DNA of 64,000 bases from Flavobacterium amniphilum (lineage in GTDB: Bacteria; Bacteroidota; Bacteroidia; Flavobacteriales; Flavobacteriaceae). The translations under genes and the position numbers were made by a program. Each line of letters begins with the position of its first letter. Position 1 is the stretch's first letter. Shown here one piece after another: positions 36,041 through 47,022 of the stretch. Below the pieces are notes generated by a model. It was given only the letters and a program-made list of their open reading frames with translations. It searched no databases and was not told where the DNA came from. The stretch is from NCBI RefSeq assembly GCF_023634845.1, contig NZ_JAMLJL010000014.1, forward strand, positions 42,076 to 106,075, read 5' to 3'.

Positions 36041-37918
36041 TTATTTTTTTCCTTTCGCATTTTTCTGCGCTTCCGCCTGTTCCATAGCATCTTGTAATTT
36101 TTGCTGGAACTTGCTGGGTTTTTTAGGCTCTTTTAATTTATTTTCCTGGATTTGTGCGTGGATTTTCTGATCATTAACCACATAGTTTTTGATGTAGAAC
36201 ATGATTCCCAATGTCATGATATTGGAAAACAAGTTGTACAAACTCAAACCTGAACCGTAGTTGTTGAAGAAAATCAACATCATTACCGGAGAAATATAAA
36301 TCATCATCTTCATGATTTTACCCATATCCGGCATACCTTCCTGCGTTGGCGCAGCCATTTGCTGGTCACCCGTAGTATACTTCATATAGAAGAAAATCGC
36401 GATGGCAGCCAAGATTGGGAATAAACTTACGTGGTCACCATACAACGGAATATGGAACGGTAATTTGAAAATCGAGTCATAAGACGATAAATCTTTTGCC
36501 CATAAGAATCCCTGCTGTCTCAATTCGATTGCAGAAGGGAAATATTTGAACGATGCAAACATGAACGGCATTTGGATCAAGGCCGGAATACAACCCGCCA
36601 TTGGATTAACACCCGCTTTGTTATACAACTTCATTGTTTCCTGCTGACGTTTTACAGGATCTTTGAATTTATCATTGATTTCATTCAACTCCGGACGCAA
36701 TACTTTCATTTTTGCCTGAGACAGGAATGATTTGTATGTAATAGGAGCCATGGCCAATTTAATGATTACCGTAAATAAGATAATCGCGATACCATAAGCC
36801 AGGAAGTTACTTAAAAATCCGAATAAAGGAACGAAAATGTATTTATTGATCCATCCGAAGATTCCCCATCCGAAAGGTATGATTTCATCCAGGTTTCTGT
36901 CGTAAGCATTCAATGTTTTATAATCGGCAGGACCATAATACCAGTTCATTTTATAATCCAATTCACCGTTATTGAATGCCAACGGTAATTCAGACTTGAA
37001 TGATTTTGTAAAAATGGTATCTTTTTCAGAATCCTTGATTAAATTTTCAGAAGAAACCTTTGCCTTATTGATAGGTGTTTTTGTCAATAAGATTGAAGTG
37101 AAAAAATGCTGCTTATAAGCAATATAGGTTAATCCTTCGACAGTTTTCTCATCTTGTGACTGGTTCAGGTAATCATCTTTACCTTCTTCAAATTCGTACA
37201 CTGCTTCCGTTAAAGTATTTTCATAAGCAATACTTTTCTCGTTACGGAACGTTTTTAAATTCCATTGAAGGTTTGCAGGATTTCCAGTATTTAAAACAGA
37301 AGCCAAACCTTGCGAACGCACGTCGAAATCCAACATATAGTCATTTGGTTTCAATGCATATTTATATTCAAGGAATTGGTTTTCGCCTGCCTTCAATTTC
37401 ATCGAAAGTACTTGGTTACCATCAACTTTAGTCAGCGTTGGCTCAAAATAAACGTCTTTAGTATTGATTTTTTTACCGTCTTTTGTTTGCAAAGCAATGT
37501 TCAGTCCGGCATTATTATCTTTAATCAACTGGACTAATTTACCATCCTTGTCCATTGATTTATATTTTTTCAAAGTCGCATCAACAATGTAACCACCTTT
37601 ATTGGCAATTTTCAAAACAACCAATTCATTTTCGATTGTAGTGAATTCATTTTTAGCTGAAGGCAATGCCGCAGAATAGGCGAAACTTCCCAATGAAGCC
37701 TGTAACGCAGCAGATACTTTTGTAGAATCTGTTACTGCAGTCGTGGCTACAGCTGCTTTTTGAGATTGTTCTTTGGCTTTTGCCGCTTTCTCCGTTTTTG
37801 CTTTTTCAGCTTTAATTTCGGCTTCCGTTGGCCTGTTCGTGTACATGATATACATCATGATTCCGAAGATTAGCGTAAATCCGATAATTGAATTAAGATC
37901 TAATTTTTTCTGTTCCAT
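36041..37918 (-). CDS. yidC: membrane protein insertase YidC
   Basis: YidC inserts and folds inner-membrane proteins with or without the Sec translocon. The 625-residue protein has TM1 (about 10-27), a large periplasmic beta-domain (about 85-345; typical EFTTIENELVVLKIANKGG opening) and the conserved insertase core of about five helices (about 360-590; ITYKSFLSQAKMKVLRPELN, NPMAGCIPALIQMPFMFASF). A basic C-terminal tail (LKEPKKPSKFQQKLQD) may contact ribosomes. The Bacteroidota order pyrG-yidC is kept, with a 158-bp gap containing an AAGCATTAGGC/AAGCAGTAAGC-type simple repeat. Confidence 0.95.
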   Translation of the reverse strand: MEQKKLDLNSIIGFTLIFGIMMYIMYTNRPTEAEIKAEKAKTEKAAKAKEQSQKAAVATTAVTDSTKVSAALQASLGSFAYSAALPSAKNEFTTIENELVVLKIANKGGYIVDATLKKYKSMDKDGKLVQLIKDNNAGLNIALQTKDGKKINTKDVYFEPTLTKVDGNQVLSMKLKAGENQFLEYKYALKPNDYMLDFDVRSQGLASVLNTGNPANLQWNLKTFRNEKSIAYENTLTEAVYEFEEGKDDYLNQSQDEKTVEGLTYIAYKQHFFTSILLTKTPINKAKVSSENLIKDSEKDTIFTKSFKSELPLAFNNGELDYKMNWYYGPADYKTLNAYDRNLDEIIPFGWGIFGWINKYIFVPLFGFLSNFLAYGIAIILFTVIIKLAMAPITYKSFLSQAKMKVLRPELNEINDKFKDPVKRQQETMKLYNKAGVNPMAGCIPALIQMPFMFASFKYFPSAIELRQQGFLWAKDLSSYDSIFKLPFHIPLYGDHVSLFPILAAIAIFFYMKYTTGDQQMAAPTQEGMPDMGKIMKMMIYISPVMMLIFFNNYGSGLSLYNLFSNIMTLGIMFYIKNYVVNDQKIHAQIQENKLKEPKKPSKFQQKLQDAMEQAEAQKNAKGKK

Positions 37919-38076
37919 TTTTCAAATTTTGCTCTAAGCATTAGGCTTTAAGCAGTAAGCGATTATTAGTCTGTTTTTATAATTTTTGTTACCAAAAATA
38001 AACAAAAAGTACCGTGAACAGTTTACAAAAGTAAGCCTGATTGAATGACCACTACTGAAAAGCCGCAGCTTTCCGG

Positions 38077-39753
<1,677 letters not shown>

Positions 39754-39883
39754 TTAGTTGTTGTTTATAATGCAAATTAAAAACGCGCAAAAATACAATT
39801 ATTAATTGGAAATTGGCTCGCCATTTTGCAAAAAATATTTACCTGTATAACAATGCAAAAACAAGCATTATTTAGTACAAAAA

Positions 39884-40111
39884 TTACGGCTTGGGAAAGT
39901 TCCTGCGGATGTTGCGGACGAGCTCTTCGAGTCCGTTCAATTGCAGTTCATAAACCAACTTTAACTGTTCGCCCAACTGGCCTTTGGGAAAACCTTTACC
40001 CTGATACCAAACCAAATAATGCTCAGGTAAGTCAATAAGATAACGTCCTTCGTATTTACCGAAAGGCATTTTAGCATGCGCGAGTTTGATTAGTTGCTCT
40101 TGATTTGTCAT
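39884..40111 (-). CDS. DUF3820-family small protein
   Basis: This 75-residue protein shows the family pattern KMPFGKYEGRYLIDLPEHYLVW followed by GKGFPKGQLGEQL (positions about 14-48). The fold is shared with exonuclease-associated and quorum-regulated small proteins of the DUF3820 family, for which no firm biochemical role is known. The C-terminal helix ends in a basic NIRRNFPKP. It follows the OsmC-like gene on the same strand, but a strong hairpin lies in the 44-bp gap, so it may have its own promoter or depend on read-through. Confidence 0.8.
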   Translation of the reverse strand: MTNQEQLIKLAHAKMPFGKYEGRYLIDLPEHYLVWYQGKGFPKGQLGEQLKLVYELQLNGLEELVRNIRRNFPKP

Positions 40112-40113
40112 AA

Positions 40114-40147
40114 TGAAAAAAGAGAAAAGTTTTGCCTTTTCTCTTTT
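40114..40147 (-). terminator. terminator of the LysM/OsmC operon
   Basis: A 12-bp perfect stem AAAAGAGAAAAG/CTTTTCTCTTTT (40118-40129 with 40136-40147), 6-nt loop, T run on the minus strand. Confidence 0.8.
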
Positions 40148-40155
40148 GGTATGTA

Positions 40156-40560
40156 TTATTTCCAGTTAAAAACAATTTCTTTTTTAATATCCGGGTGCAG
40201 ACTGTAAAACACCGGACAGGTCATGGCTGTGCGTTCCAGAATGGTTTTGGTTTTATCATCGGCATTCAGGTTCATCTGAAAAGTTACATGGATTTCGGTG
40301 ATTCTTCTGGGATCTGTTCCCATTACTTTGGTTACTTCAGCAGTAGAACCTGAAAAATCAACATTCATTTCGTTCGCTTTGATTCCCATAACGGTAAACA
40401 TACACGAAGCCAAAGCATTGGCAACAGTATCTGTTGGTGAAAAAGCTTCCCCTTTGCCGTTATTGTCAAGCGGTGCATCAGAGATAATTTCAGAACCGGA
40501 ATTGATATGAATGGACGAAGTTCTTAATTCGCCTAAGTAAGTCACTTTTGAAGTTGCCAT
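40156..40560 (-). CDS. OsmC/Ohr-family peroxidase-like protein
   Basis: The 134-residue protein has the OsmC fold with both redox cysteines: C53 (ALASCMFTVMG) and C115 (TAMTCPVFYSLHP), spaced as in the YhfA/OsmC branch. Such proteins reduce organic hydroperoxides using dithiol cofactors; the substrate range here is unknown. The ATG overlaps the stop codon of the upstream LysM gene by one base (TAATG on the coding strand), so translation is coupled. A terminator hairpin follows directly. Confidence 0.88.
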   Translation of the reverse strand: MATSKVTYLGELRTSSIHINSGSEIISDAPLDNNGKGEAFSPTDTVANALASCMFTVMGIKANEMNVDFSGSTAEVTKVMGTDPRRITEIHVTFQMNLNADDKTKTILERTAMTCPVFYSLHPDIKKEIVFNWK

Positions 40561-42551
40561 TATTTTGCTTCTTTAATTGTTAAATCAGTATCATAATACA
40601 GGATATGAACTCCTTTGTTCATATAACCGCCGTCAGGATTCTGTACATAATTGAATTCACTTTCCACTTGTTCGGATGCCAGTTCATTGAATGTCTCCAT
40701 GATAGGCTTGTCCTGGCTCAGACGTAATAAAACATCTAAAGTAACATCAAATCCCCGGGTTGCAAACTGATTCGGAAATACACGGTTTTTTCTTTTGTAT
40801 TCATTCTCAAAATCTGTAGCTGCATCCGATTTATTTGGCCTTGAAGCCGAAGGATAATGCAGTTTCAATTTAGTTAAGCGGTTCATTTGGATTTCCTCAA
40901 AGTCCAGCGCATCATTTTCACCTAAAATTACCAAGTTAATCTGGAATTCTTTCAGCGAAGCCATTAAGGTACTCGTCGTACTCAGAATCAGGTTTGTCTT
41001 TTCAGTTTCCATGACTACGTAGTTCATTTTATCCTTTACAAAAAGAGACTTCATCTGTGCCACATCCAAACCGCCCTGTGCGTTGAAAGCAGCAAACTTC
41101 ACATCTTTATGGTTTGCCTCGATGTATTGTTTTACCGAAGCTTTTTTAGGATCAACCACTGCAATGATATTACCACCTTTTCCACGCATGAAGTCAAACA
41201 TAGCCTGCTTGATATCATCCGGCATTGTGGTTGCCTGTATCAGGTTCGGGAATTTCTTATCATAATCTTTTGAAAGTGGTGAAATAACCGGAACATTTCC
41301 TAACAAAGAAGCTGCTTTTTCAACATTATTCTGGTAAAAAGGGCCGATAACCGCGTTGTAATTCTTCAGGTTATTATCCTGAATTAAATTAGCCACATTC
41401 GAAGTTGATTTTGTTTCATCTGAATCCAGAATCGTAACATCAATATTCAATCCCATCGCCTTAGCCGAATCGATAGCCACTAAAGCGCCGGCATAAAAAT
41501 CCAGTGTCATGTTCAGAAACTTATCCTTCTTCAATCTTGATTTAGTTGAATTGATGGTATCCTGATCCAGTTTTGCAATATTGAAAGGCAACAACAAAGC
41601 CAATTTCTTTTTACTGCCTACCTGAATCGTTTCGATAAGCGGTGAAAGTTCTTTTTTAACAACTGTTTTCAATTCCGGTTTTACAGGCACTTCGATAAGC
41701 ATTCCTTCTTTTACACCGTCTTTCAGTTCAGGGTTCATTTTAATCAAATCTTCCTGACTGATGTTAAATTGTTTTGCCAGACTGTATAGGGTTTCTTTCG
41801 GTTGTACCGTATACCCAATCGTTGTCAGTGTTTTTTCAACTACTGCGATACCCTGACCTTGTGGTTTAGGTGCAACCGGCTGTTCTACTTTCGGGGTCTC
41901 AACCTTAGGAGTTTCCACCTTTGGTGCTTCAACCTTTGGTCTCTCTCCCCTTATTAACAACGTTTGTCCAATTTGTAAGCCGTTAACGATTTCAGGATTC
42001 TTCTTTTCCAGTTCCTCAATCGAAATACCATACTTAGTAGCAATACCGTATTTGGTTTCTTTAGCCAACACCACATGGAATACCGGCTCCTGCTTTTTAG
42101 GCTCCTGTTTCTTTGCTTCCTGTTTTTTGGCTTCTTTCGGGAGTTTGAATCCTTTCGGAACGTTTACGGTTAAAACTTCCCCCGGATTTAAACCTTCTTT
42201 AACCTGCGGATTGTTCTTCTGCAAGTCTTCTACAGTAGTCCCATACATTTTAGACAGGCTATACCAGGTTTCCTTTGGCTGTACTTCGTGAGTAACCACG
42301 GTTGCAGCTTCAGCTTTCTTCTTGGTTTCCGGTGCCGCTTTCGTCTTATTCGGTAGTTCGATAACCAAAAGTGTATTTTCCGGAACACCTTTTTGGGCAT
42401 CAGGGTTTAGCTTGTAAATATCTTTTGGGGCGACATTATATTTCTTGGCTATCTGCGTAACGGTTTCGCCCTTTTCCACTTTATATCTTATAACATTCTG
42501 TGCAAAAGACAATTGCATTCCCAATACCATTAACCAAATCAATCTTTTCAT
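40560..42551 (-). CDS. four-LysM protein fused to a periplasmic-binding-protein-like domain
   Basis: This is a 663-residue exported protein with a signal peptide at 1-17. It has four LysM peptidoglycan-binding repeats (about 20-65, 88-132, 154-198 and 244-290; for example YKVEKGETVTQIAKKYNV and YTVQPKETLYSLAKQFNI). The linkers are low-complexity (repeated KKQEP and PKVETP units). The C-terminal half (about 310-655) has a type I periplasmic-binding fold (KLALLLPFNIAKL, NYNAVIGPFYQNNVEKAA, VPVISPLSKDY). The layout recalls LpoA/LppC-like regulators of cell-wall synthesis, which is my best guess. It sits 39 bp after another LysM gene and overlaps the OsmC gene. Confidence 0.85.
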   Translation of the reverse strand: MKRLIWLMVLGMQLSFAQNVIRYKVEKGETVTQIAKKYNVAPKDIYKLNPDAQKGVPENTLLVIELPNKTKAAPETKKKAEAATVVTHEVQPKETWYSLSKMYGTTVEDLQKNNPQVKEGLNPGEVLTVNVPKGFKLPKEAKKQEAKKQEPKKQEPVFHVVLAKETKYGIATKYGISIEELEKKNPEIVNGLQIGQTLLIRGERPKVEAPKVETPKVETPKVEQPVAPKPQGQGIAVVEKTLTTIGYTVQPKETLYSLAKQFNISQEDLIKMNPELKDGVKEGMLIEVPVKPELKTVVKKELSPLIETIQVGSKKKLALLLPFNIAKLDQDTINSTKSRLKKDKFLNMTLDFYAGALVAIDSAKAMGLNIDVTILDSDETKSTSNVANLIQDNNLKNYNAVIGPFYQNNVEKAASLLGNVPVISPLSKDYDKKFPNLIQATTMPDDIKQAMFDFMRGKGGNIIAVVDPKKASVKQYIEANHKDVKFAAFNAQGGLDVAQMKSLFVKDKMNYVVMETEKTNLILSTTSTLMASLKEFQINLVILGENDALDFEEIQMNRLTKLKLHYPSASRPNKSDAATDFENEYKRKNRVFPNQFATRGFDVTLDVLLRLSQDKPIMETFNELASEQVESEFNYVQNPDGGYMNKGVHILYYDTDLTIKEAK

Positions 42552-42590
42552 TTTCTTTTATTTTTAAATCTGCCTTAAGTGCCCACAAAT

Positions 42591-44495
42591 TTATTGTTCC
42601 TTACTGATTTGTACAATAAATAAATGTTCAAATAACGGATTATTAACTTTTGTTTTGTATTCATAGATGGCTTCGTCGGCAGTTTGGAATATTTTAGTGT
42701 ACACATAGTAAGACAAAGTATTCACGTTATAGAAGAAACTCGTTTTGGTTTCCCCTGCATCTGTCAGTTGAATTGCAAATGCATCGCGTTCTGCTGCTGC
42801 TTCAAAAACCTTGGCCACTATATAAAATCCATCTTCAAGACCCTTTAAATTGCGGATAACCTCAATTTTAGTCGGGTTCTTTTCATCGACAACATTCTCA
42901 TTCAATTGCTTGCGTATTTCGGTAGCTTCAGGTGCTTCAGTTGTTGTAGCCACATCTTTCTTACTTTCCTCAACCGTTTTCTGGTAGCGTTGCAATTTCA
43001 CCTGCGCCAGTTTATCGTCATATTCCCTTGCCTCTGAACCATAGAACGTTGCTTTCGATATTTTGCGTTTCAACTCATTCTTTTTCTCTGCATCAATGGT
43101 TTCCACTTTAGCCAAAAGCGCGTCGTTCTTCTTTTCGTTTGCCAATTGACTCTCACTCAACTTATTAATCTCCTCAATGGAAGCCAAGTCCTTATCCGAC
43201 AAATTAGCCCTAACTTTCTTCTTGTACTCCTGGTTTTCCTGAACCGTTATGCGGTGTACCTTTTGCATGATACCCGAATAAATCTTGCGGTTTTCTGCCA
43301 AGTCCCTTTTCAGGCCGGTAATCAGCTTATCGGTTTCAATGATATTCTGATACGATTCTTTCTCCAGTTTTTTAGATTCTTCCAAAGTCTCTACATCCTT
43401 CTCTTTCAAATCGGCCAAATCGCGTTCCATGGTTGAAGCCAAAGAGTCCAATTTACCAATTAACACATCCTGGATCTTTTTATTGGCATCCAATATCAGT
43501 CTCAGTTTCTCTACCGAGCCTGTTTTGGTTTCATCGATGGCATTCAAATTAATATTCAGCTTGTTAAGCGTAATCATTTTCTTATTCAGTTCCTTTTGGA
43601 CGGTCAGGCGGTCTTCCAGGTCTTCAATCTTGGCATTCTGTGCTTTTGACTTTTCCACCACTGCCTGTTTCTCTGCCAGTGCAATCATCAGCTCTTCGTT
43701 CTCATTCTTTGCCTTTAACATAGACTTATTGATAGCCAGCTTATTTCCTTCCGTTAAACCGTTAATAATTTCAGGGTTTTGCAATTCCAACTGTTCAATA
43801 GTTATGCCATACTTTTTAGAAATCGAATATTTTGTTTCTTTGGCCTGTACTACATGGAATATTGTTTCATTGTTAATGATACGTGCCTGACCGCTGATGG
43901 TTTTCTTTTTATTCGGGATGGCTATTTTCATACCGATCTTTAAGCCTTCCTTTAAAACCTCAGCATTGAGTGCATCCAAATCCTTTACCGATACATTATA
44001 CAAACGCGCGATACTGAACAAGGTTTCCTTAGGCTGTACTTCGTGCACATTACCGTTTAAAACCGTTTCTTTTTTAGGAGCTGCAACCTCATTCCCTTCC
44101 GGGATGTTCAGCGTTTGTCCTTCCTTAAGGCCTACAGTGAGAAGATCAGGATTAGCATTCTGTAGAGCCTCAATGGTTACATTGTGCTGGCGCGAAATAC
44201 CATACAGTGTTTCTTTGGACAAGACCTGGTGCTTTTTGTATTCAACTGCTTTAATATCGCTTTTCTTTAGCAGATACGAAATCGAATTATTGTTGGGAAT
44301 CAGGAGTTGGGTGTTCTCCTGCAGTCCGTTCTCGGCACCGGGATTGAGTTTCAGGATTTCCTTCTCGGAAATATTGTATTTCTTGGCAATCTGGGTGATT
44401 GTTTCGTTAGTTGTGACAGTATGTTTGAATGATTTTTCCTGTTGGGCCAGAACAAGTTGACTCATTCCTAAAAATAGGAGTAAAAAGTGTTTCAT
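42591..44495 (-). CDS. LysM-repeat coiled-coil envelope protein
   Basis: The protein has 634 residues from the ATG at 44495 (signal peptide MKHFLLLFLGMSQLVLAQ); the longer TTG start would place eleven polar residues first. Four LysM repeats cover about 20-260 (HTVTTNETITQIAKKYNI, QVLSKETLYGISRQHNV, EVQPKETLFSIARLYNV, FHVVQAKETKYSISKKYGI). A long Glu/Lys-rich coiled coil follows (about 265-545). The C-terminal domain of about 80 residues (GLEDGFYIVAKVFEAAAER, SYYVYTKIFQTADEAIYEY) resembles SPOR-like domains. The protein probably bridges peptidoglycan and other envelope components. It lies after guaA and its terminator, first in the LysM/OsmC operon. Confidence 0.82.
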   Translation of the reverse strand: MKHFLLLFLGMSQLVLAQQEKSFKHTVTTNETITQIAKKYNISEKEILKLNPGAENGLQENTQLLIPNNNSISYLLKKSDIKAVEYKKHQVLSKETLYGISRQHNVTIEALQNANPDLLTVGLKEGQTLNIPEGNEVAAPKKETVLNGNVHEVQPKETLFSIARLYNVSVKDLDALNAEVLKEGLKIGMKIAIPNKKKTISGQARIINNETIFHVVQAKETKYSISKKYGITIEQLELQNPEIINGLTEGNKLAINKSMLKAKNENEELMIALAEKQAVVEKSKAQNAKIEDLEDRLTVQKELNKKMITLNKLNINLNAIDETKTGSVEKLRLILDANKKIQDVLIGKLDSLASTMERDLADLKEKDVETLEESKKLEKESYQNIIETDKLITGLKRDLAENRKIYSGIMQKVHRITVQENQEYKKKVRANLSDKDLASIEEINKLSESQLANEKKNDALLAKVETIDAEKKNELKRKISKATFYGSEAREYDDKLAQVKLQRYQKTVEESKKDVATTTEAPEATEIRKQLNENVVDEKNPTKIEVIRNLKGLEDGFYIVAKVFEAAAERDAFAIQLTDAGETKTSFFYNVNTLSYYVYTKIFQTADEAIYEYKTKVNNPLFEHLFIVQISKEQ

Positions 44496-44542
44496 GTTTA
44501 GTTTGTTTTTGGTTTCTTTATTTGGCACGACCCAATTTACAC

Positions 44543-44583
44543 AAAAAAGCCGTTACAAATATATTTACTGTAACGGCTTTTTT
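44543..44583 (-). terminator. terminator of guaA
   Basis: A perfect 15-bp stem (44543-44557 with 44569-44583, AAAAAAGCCGTTACA and its complement) with an 11-nt loop, 21 bp past the guaA stop. Confidence 0.9.
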
Positions 44584-44604
44584 AACATTTTATTATGCTT
44601 TTAT

Positions 44605-46134
44605 TTATTCCCACTCGATCGTTGCAGGCGGTTTCGAGCTGATGTCATACACCACACGGTTTACCCCTTTCACTTTATTGATAATCTCGTTGGAAATCTT
44701 CATTAAGAAGTCATATGGAAGGTGTACCCAATCAGCAGTCATACCATCAGTGGATTCTACTGCACGCAGTGCCACCACTTTCTCGTATGTACGCTCATCA
44801 CCCATAACACCCACACTGTTTACCGGCAATAAAATAGCACCGGCCTGCCATACTTTGTCGTATAAGCCATGCTCTTTCAATCCGTTGATGAAAATAGCAT
44901 CTACATCCTGAAGGATTTGCACCTTCTCCGGTGTGATATCCCCTAAGATACGGATGGATAGTCCGGGACCAGGGAATGGGTGACGGCCTAACAACTCATC
45001 ATCGATACCCAAGGTTTTACCTACTCTTCTCACCTCATCCTTGAACAACATGCGTAACGGCTCAACCACCTGCAACTTCATAAAGTCAGGCAATCCACCT
45101 ACGTTATGGTGCGATTTGATGGTAGCCGAAGGCCCTTTTACCGAAACCGATTCGATTACATCGGGATAGATGGTTCCTTGTGCCAGGAACTTTACATCTT
45201 CCAGTTTGTTTGCTTCATCATCAAATACTTCGATGAACACACGGCCGATGATTTTACGTTTGGTTTCAGGATCATCAACTCCTGCCAATTCAGAAAGGAA
45301 ACGTTCGGAAGCATCTACTCCTTTTACGTTTAATCCCATTCCTTCGTATTGTTTCAGTACACTCTGGAATTCGTTTTTACGTAATAATCCGTTGTTAACG
45401 AAAATACAGTATAGGTTTTTGCCAATGGCTTTGTTTAATAATACAGCCGCAACCGTCGAATCTACTCCTCCTGAAAGTCCCAAGACCACTTTATCGTCTT
45501 TGATTTTCTCTTTCATTTCGGCTACAATGTCTTCAACGAAAGCTCCGGGCGTAAAGTTTTGCGGTACTTCGGCAATTTTCACTAAAAAGTTCTCCAGCAT
45601 TTGTTTACCGTCTTCCGAGTGGTATACTTCAGGGTGGAACTGAATGGCAAAAGTGGTTTCGCCTTCAATACGGTAGGCTGCATTTTCCACATCTTTTGTA
45701 GAAGCCAGACGCACACCGCCTGTTGGTAATGCTTTGATCGTATCACTGTGGCTCATCCATACCTGGCTGTTCAGGTTAACATCGTCGAAGAACAATTCGT
45801 CTTCCTTGATAAAAGACAGGTTGGCTCTTCCGTATTCACGGATATTGGACGGTGCTACTTCCCCACCTGAGAAATGTGCTAAATACTGCGCACCGTAGCA
45901 TACGGCCAGTAATGGCATTTTCCCTCTGATTTGTGATAAATCAGGGTGTGGAGCATCTTCGGCACGAACCGAGAACGGGCTACCTGAAAGAATTACGGCT
46001 TTGTAACTTGATAAATCATCCGGGAAATGATTGTAAGGAAATATTTCGCAGAAGATATTTAATTCGCGAACCCGGCGGGCAATCAGCTGTGTATACTGAG
46101 ACCCAAAATCTAAAATAAGGACGTTGTGTTGCAT
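44605..46134 (-). CDS. guaA: GMP synthase (glutamine-hydrolysing)
   Basis: GuaA converts XMP to GMP using ATP and glutamine. The protein has 509 residues from the ATG at 46134 ([20 protein letters not shown]); the TTG two codons upstream is rejected. The glutaminase domain has Cys79 in [11 protein letters not shown] and the [11 protein letters not shown]is/Glu. The PP-loop is [17 protein letters not shown], and the C-terminal dimer and XMP-binding domain ends [15 protein letters not shown]. All are normal. A minus-strand TATTTTTG, fitting the -7 element, ends only three bases before the ATG, so the mRNA may be almost leaderless. The gene borders the accessory region. Confidence 0.96.
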   Translation of the reverse strand: MQHNVLILDFGSQYTQLIARRVRELNIFCEIFPYNHFPDDLSSYKAVILSGSPFSVRAEDAPHPDLSQIRGKMPLLAVCYGAQYLAHFSGGEVAPSNIREYGRANLSFIKEDELFFDDVNLNSQVWMSHSDTIKALPTGGVRLASTKDVENAAYRIEGETTFAIQFHPEVYHSEDGKQMLENFLVKIAEVPQNFTPGAFVEDIVAEMKEKIKDDKVVLGLSGGVDSTVAAVLLNKAIGKNLYCIFVNNGLLRKNEFQSVLKQYEGMGLNVKGVDASERFLSELAGVDDPETKRKIIGRVFIEVFDDEANKLEDVKFLAQGTIYPDVIESVSVKGPSATIKSHHNVGGLPDFMKLQVVEPLRMLFKDEVRRVGKTLGIDDELLGRHPFPGPGLSIRILGDITPEKVQILQDVDAIFINGLKEHGLYDKVWQAGAILLPVNSVGVMGDERTYEKVVALRAVESTDGMTADWVHLPYDFLMKISNEIINKVKGVNRVVYDISSKPPATIEWE

Positions 46135-46179
46135 GTGCAAAAATAGAAATTTCCGGCAGACTGGAAAAAGATTTCTTTT

Positions 46180-46287
46180 TAGATTTTCAGATTGTCGGAT
46201 TTTTAGATTATTAGACTACTTTGATCTTTAGACTTGCTTAGACTTCTTAGATTAACAGATTATCAGATTATTGGATTGATAGACTTT
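46180..46287. repeat. AGATTATCAGATT-type simple repeats
   Basis: This is an irregular repeat of AGATT/ATTAGA/ATCAGATTATTGGATT words. The same kind of sequence appears at 1911-1953, 46761-46786 and 49241-49318, always between genes. It looks like a genome-wide flavobacterial intergenic repeat. Confidence 0.65.
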
Positions 46288-46439
46288 CATGTTTTGTCAT
46301 TTCGACGAAGGAGACACGAGCGTTAGCGAACTGATGAAATAAATCTCATAATCTAAGAAGCCCTATAATCAGGTGATCTAACAATATAACCACACTCATA
46401 TACTACTTGGCTTCGACTCCGCTCAGCCACCGTCGGCTA

Positions 46440-46692
46440 TTTGATATTACTTTGATATTACTTTGATATTACTTTGATATTACTTTGATATTACTTTGAT
46501 ACTACTTTGATACTACTTTGATACTACTTTGATACTACTTTGATACTACTTTGATACTACTTTGATACTACTTTGATACTACTTTGATACTACTTTGATA
46601 CTACTTTAATACTACTTTAATACTACTTTAATACTACTTTAATACGCTATATATACGCTATATATACGCTATATATACGCTATATATACGCT
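46440..46692. repeat. 11-bp minisatellite, 23 units with stepwise-drifting sequence
   Basis: Twenty-three tandem 11-bp units run without interruption. In order they are 5 x TTTGATATTAC, 10 x TTTGATACTAC, 3 x TTTAATACTAC, 1 x TTTAATACGCT and 4 x ATATATACGCT. Each block differs from the previous by one or a few bases, so the array records a series of duplication and mutation steps. The 11-bp period is close to one DNA helical turn, and the sequence is AT-rich, so curvature is possible. It lies about 300 bp upstream of guaA and 340 bp before the GNAT/HTH pair. Confidence 0.95.
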
Positions 46693-46834
46693 ATACCCCC
46701 TATGTTGTTTAACCGGCAAACCGGAATGGTATAACTTTATTGTGCAGTTGGGGTACTATTTTAGATTAATTGATTATTGGATTTTTTTAACCGCTGAAAG
46801 GGTTGGGATCACGGATAAGGCTTCCTGGTTAACC

Positions 46835-46871
46835 TTTTGTATATTTTGCTTCCGTCCTGACGGGAAGGTTT
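46835..46871 (+). repeat. 37-nt recurring intergenic module, copy 1
   Basis: The sequence begins TTTTGTATATTTTG and continues with a TTCCGTC-CT-GACGGGAA hairpin. Related copies lie at 50881-50917, 51604-51640 and 54116-54151, all in the same direction and all upstream of small orphan genes. It includes a TATATTTTG string close to the -7 element, so a promoter role is possible. Confidence 0.7.
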
Positions 46872-46892
46872 AGTTTAAAAAATTTGTGGACA

Positions 46893-46966
46893 CGGATTGC
46901 AAATCCGCACCATCAGGATTACACTCGAGCGAAGCGGACAGACCAAGTAAATTCCGTTTATCTAAC
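46893..46966. repeat. CGGATTGCAAATCCG / ACTCGAGCG dispersed repeat, copy 1
   Basis: A CGGATT-GCA-AATCCG palindrome (46893-46907) is followed by GGATTACACTCGAGCGAAGCG. The second half recurs at 49409-49459 with GAGCGTAGCG. Relatives of the palindrome appear near 63633. These are probably dispersed, non-coding, MITE-like sequences. Confidence 0.65.
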
Positions 46967-47014
46967 TTTCCATTTTTAGGAAATAAATATCATAAACTTT
47001 CCAAAAAACGGAAA
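46967..47014. promoter_or_regulatory. twin TTTCC-N7-GGAAA dyads, candidate operator
   Basis: Two matched dyads, TTTCC-N7-GGAAA at 46967-46983 and 46998-47014, both preceded by AC, have starts 31 bp apart (about three helical turns). They lie directly upstream of a TACATTTG -7-like element (47023-47030) that ends four bases before the first gene of an HTH-encoding operon. This layout suggests an autoregulatory operator bound on one face of the DNA. Confidence 0.6.
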
Positions 47015-47022
47015 CTTTTTAT

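Noticed and set aside
43429..44460. Plus-strand frames of 153 and 187 codons across the LysM gene
   Set aside because: They are antisense to a well-supported LysM/coiled-coil protein and have compositions that mirror it.
46440..46692. CRISPR-like array
   Set aside because: The 11-bp period has no spacers and the units are contiguous; it is a minisatellite, and no cas gene is present.
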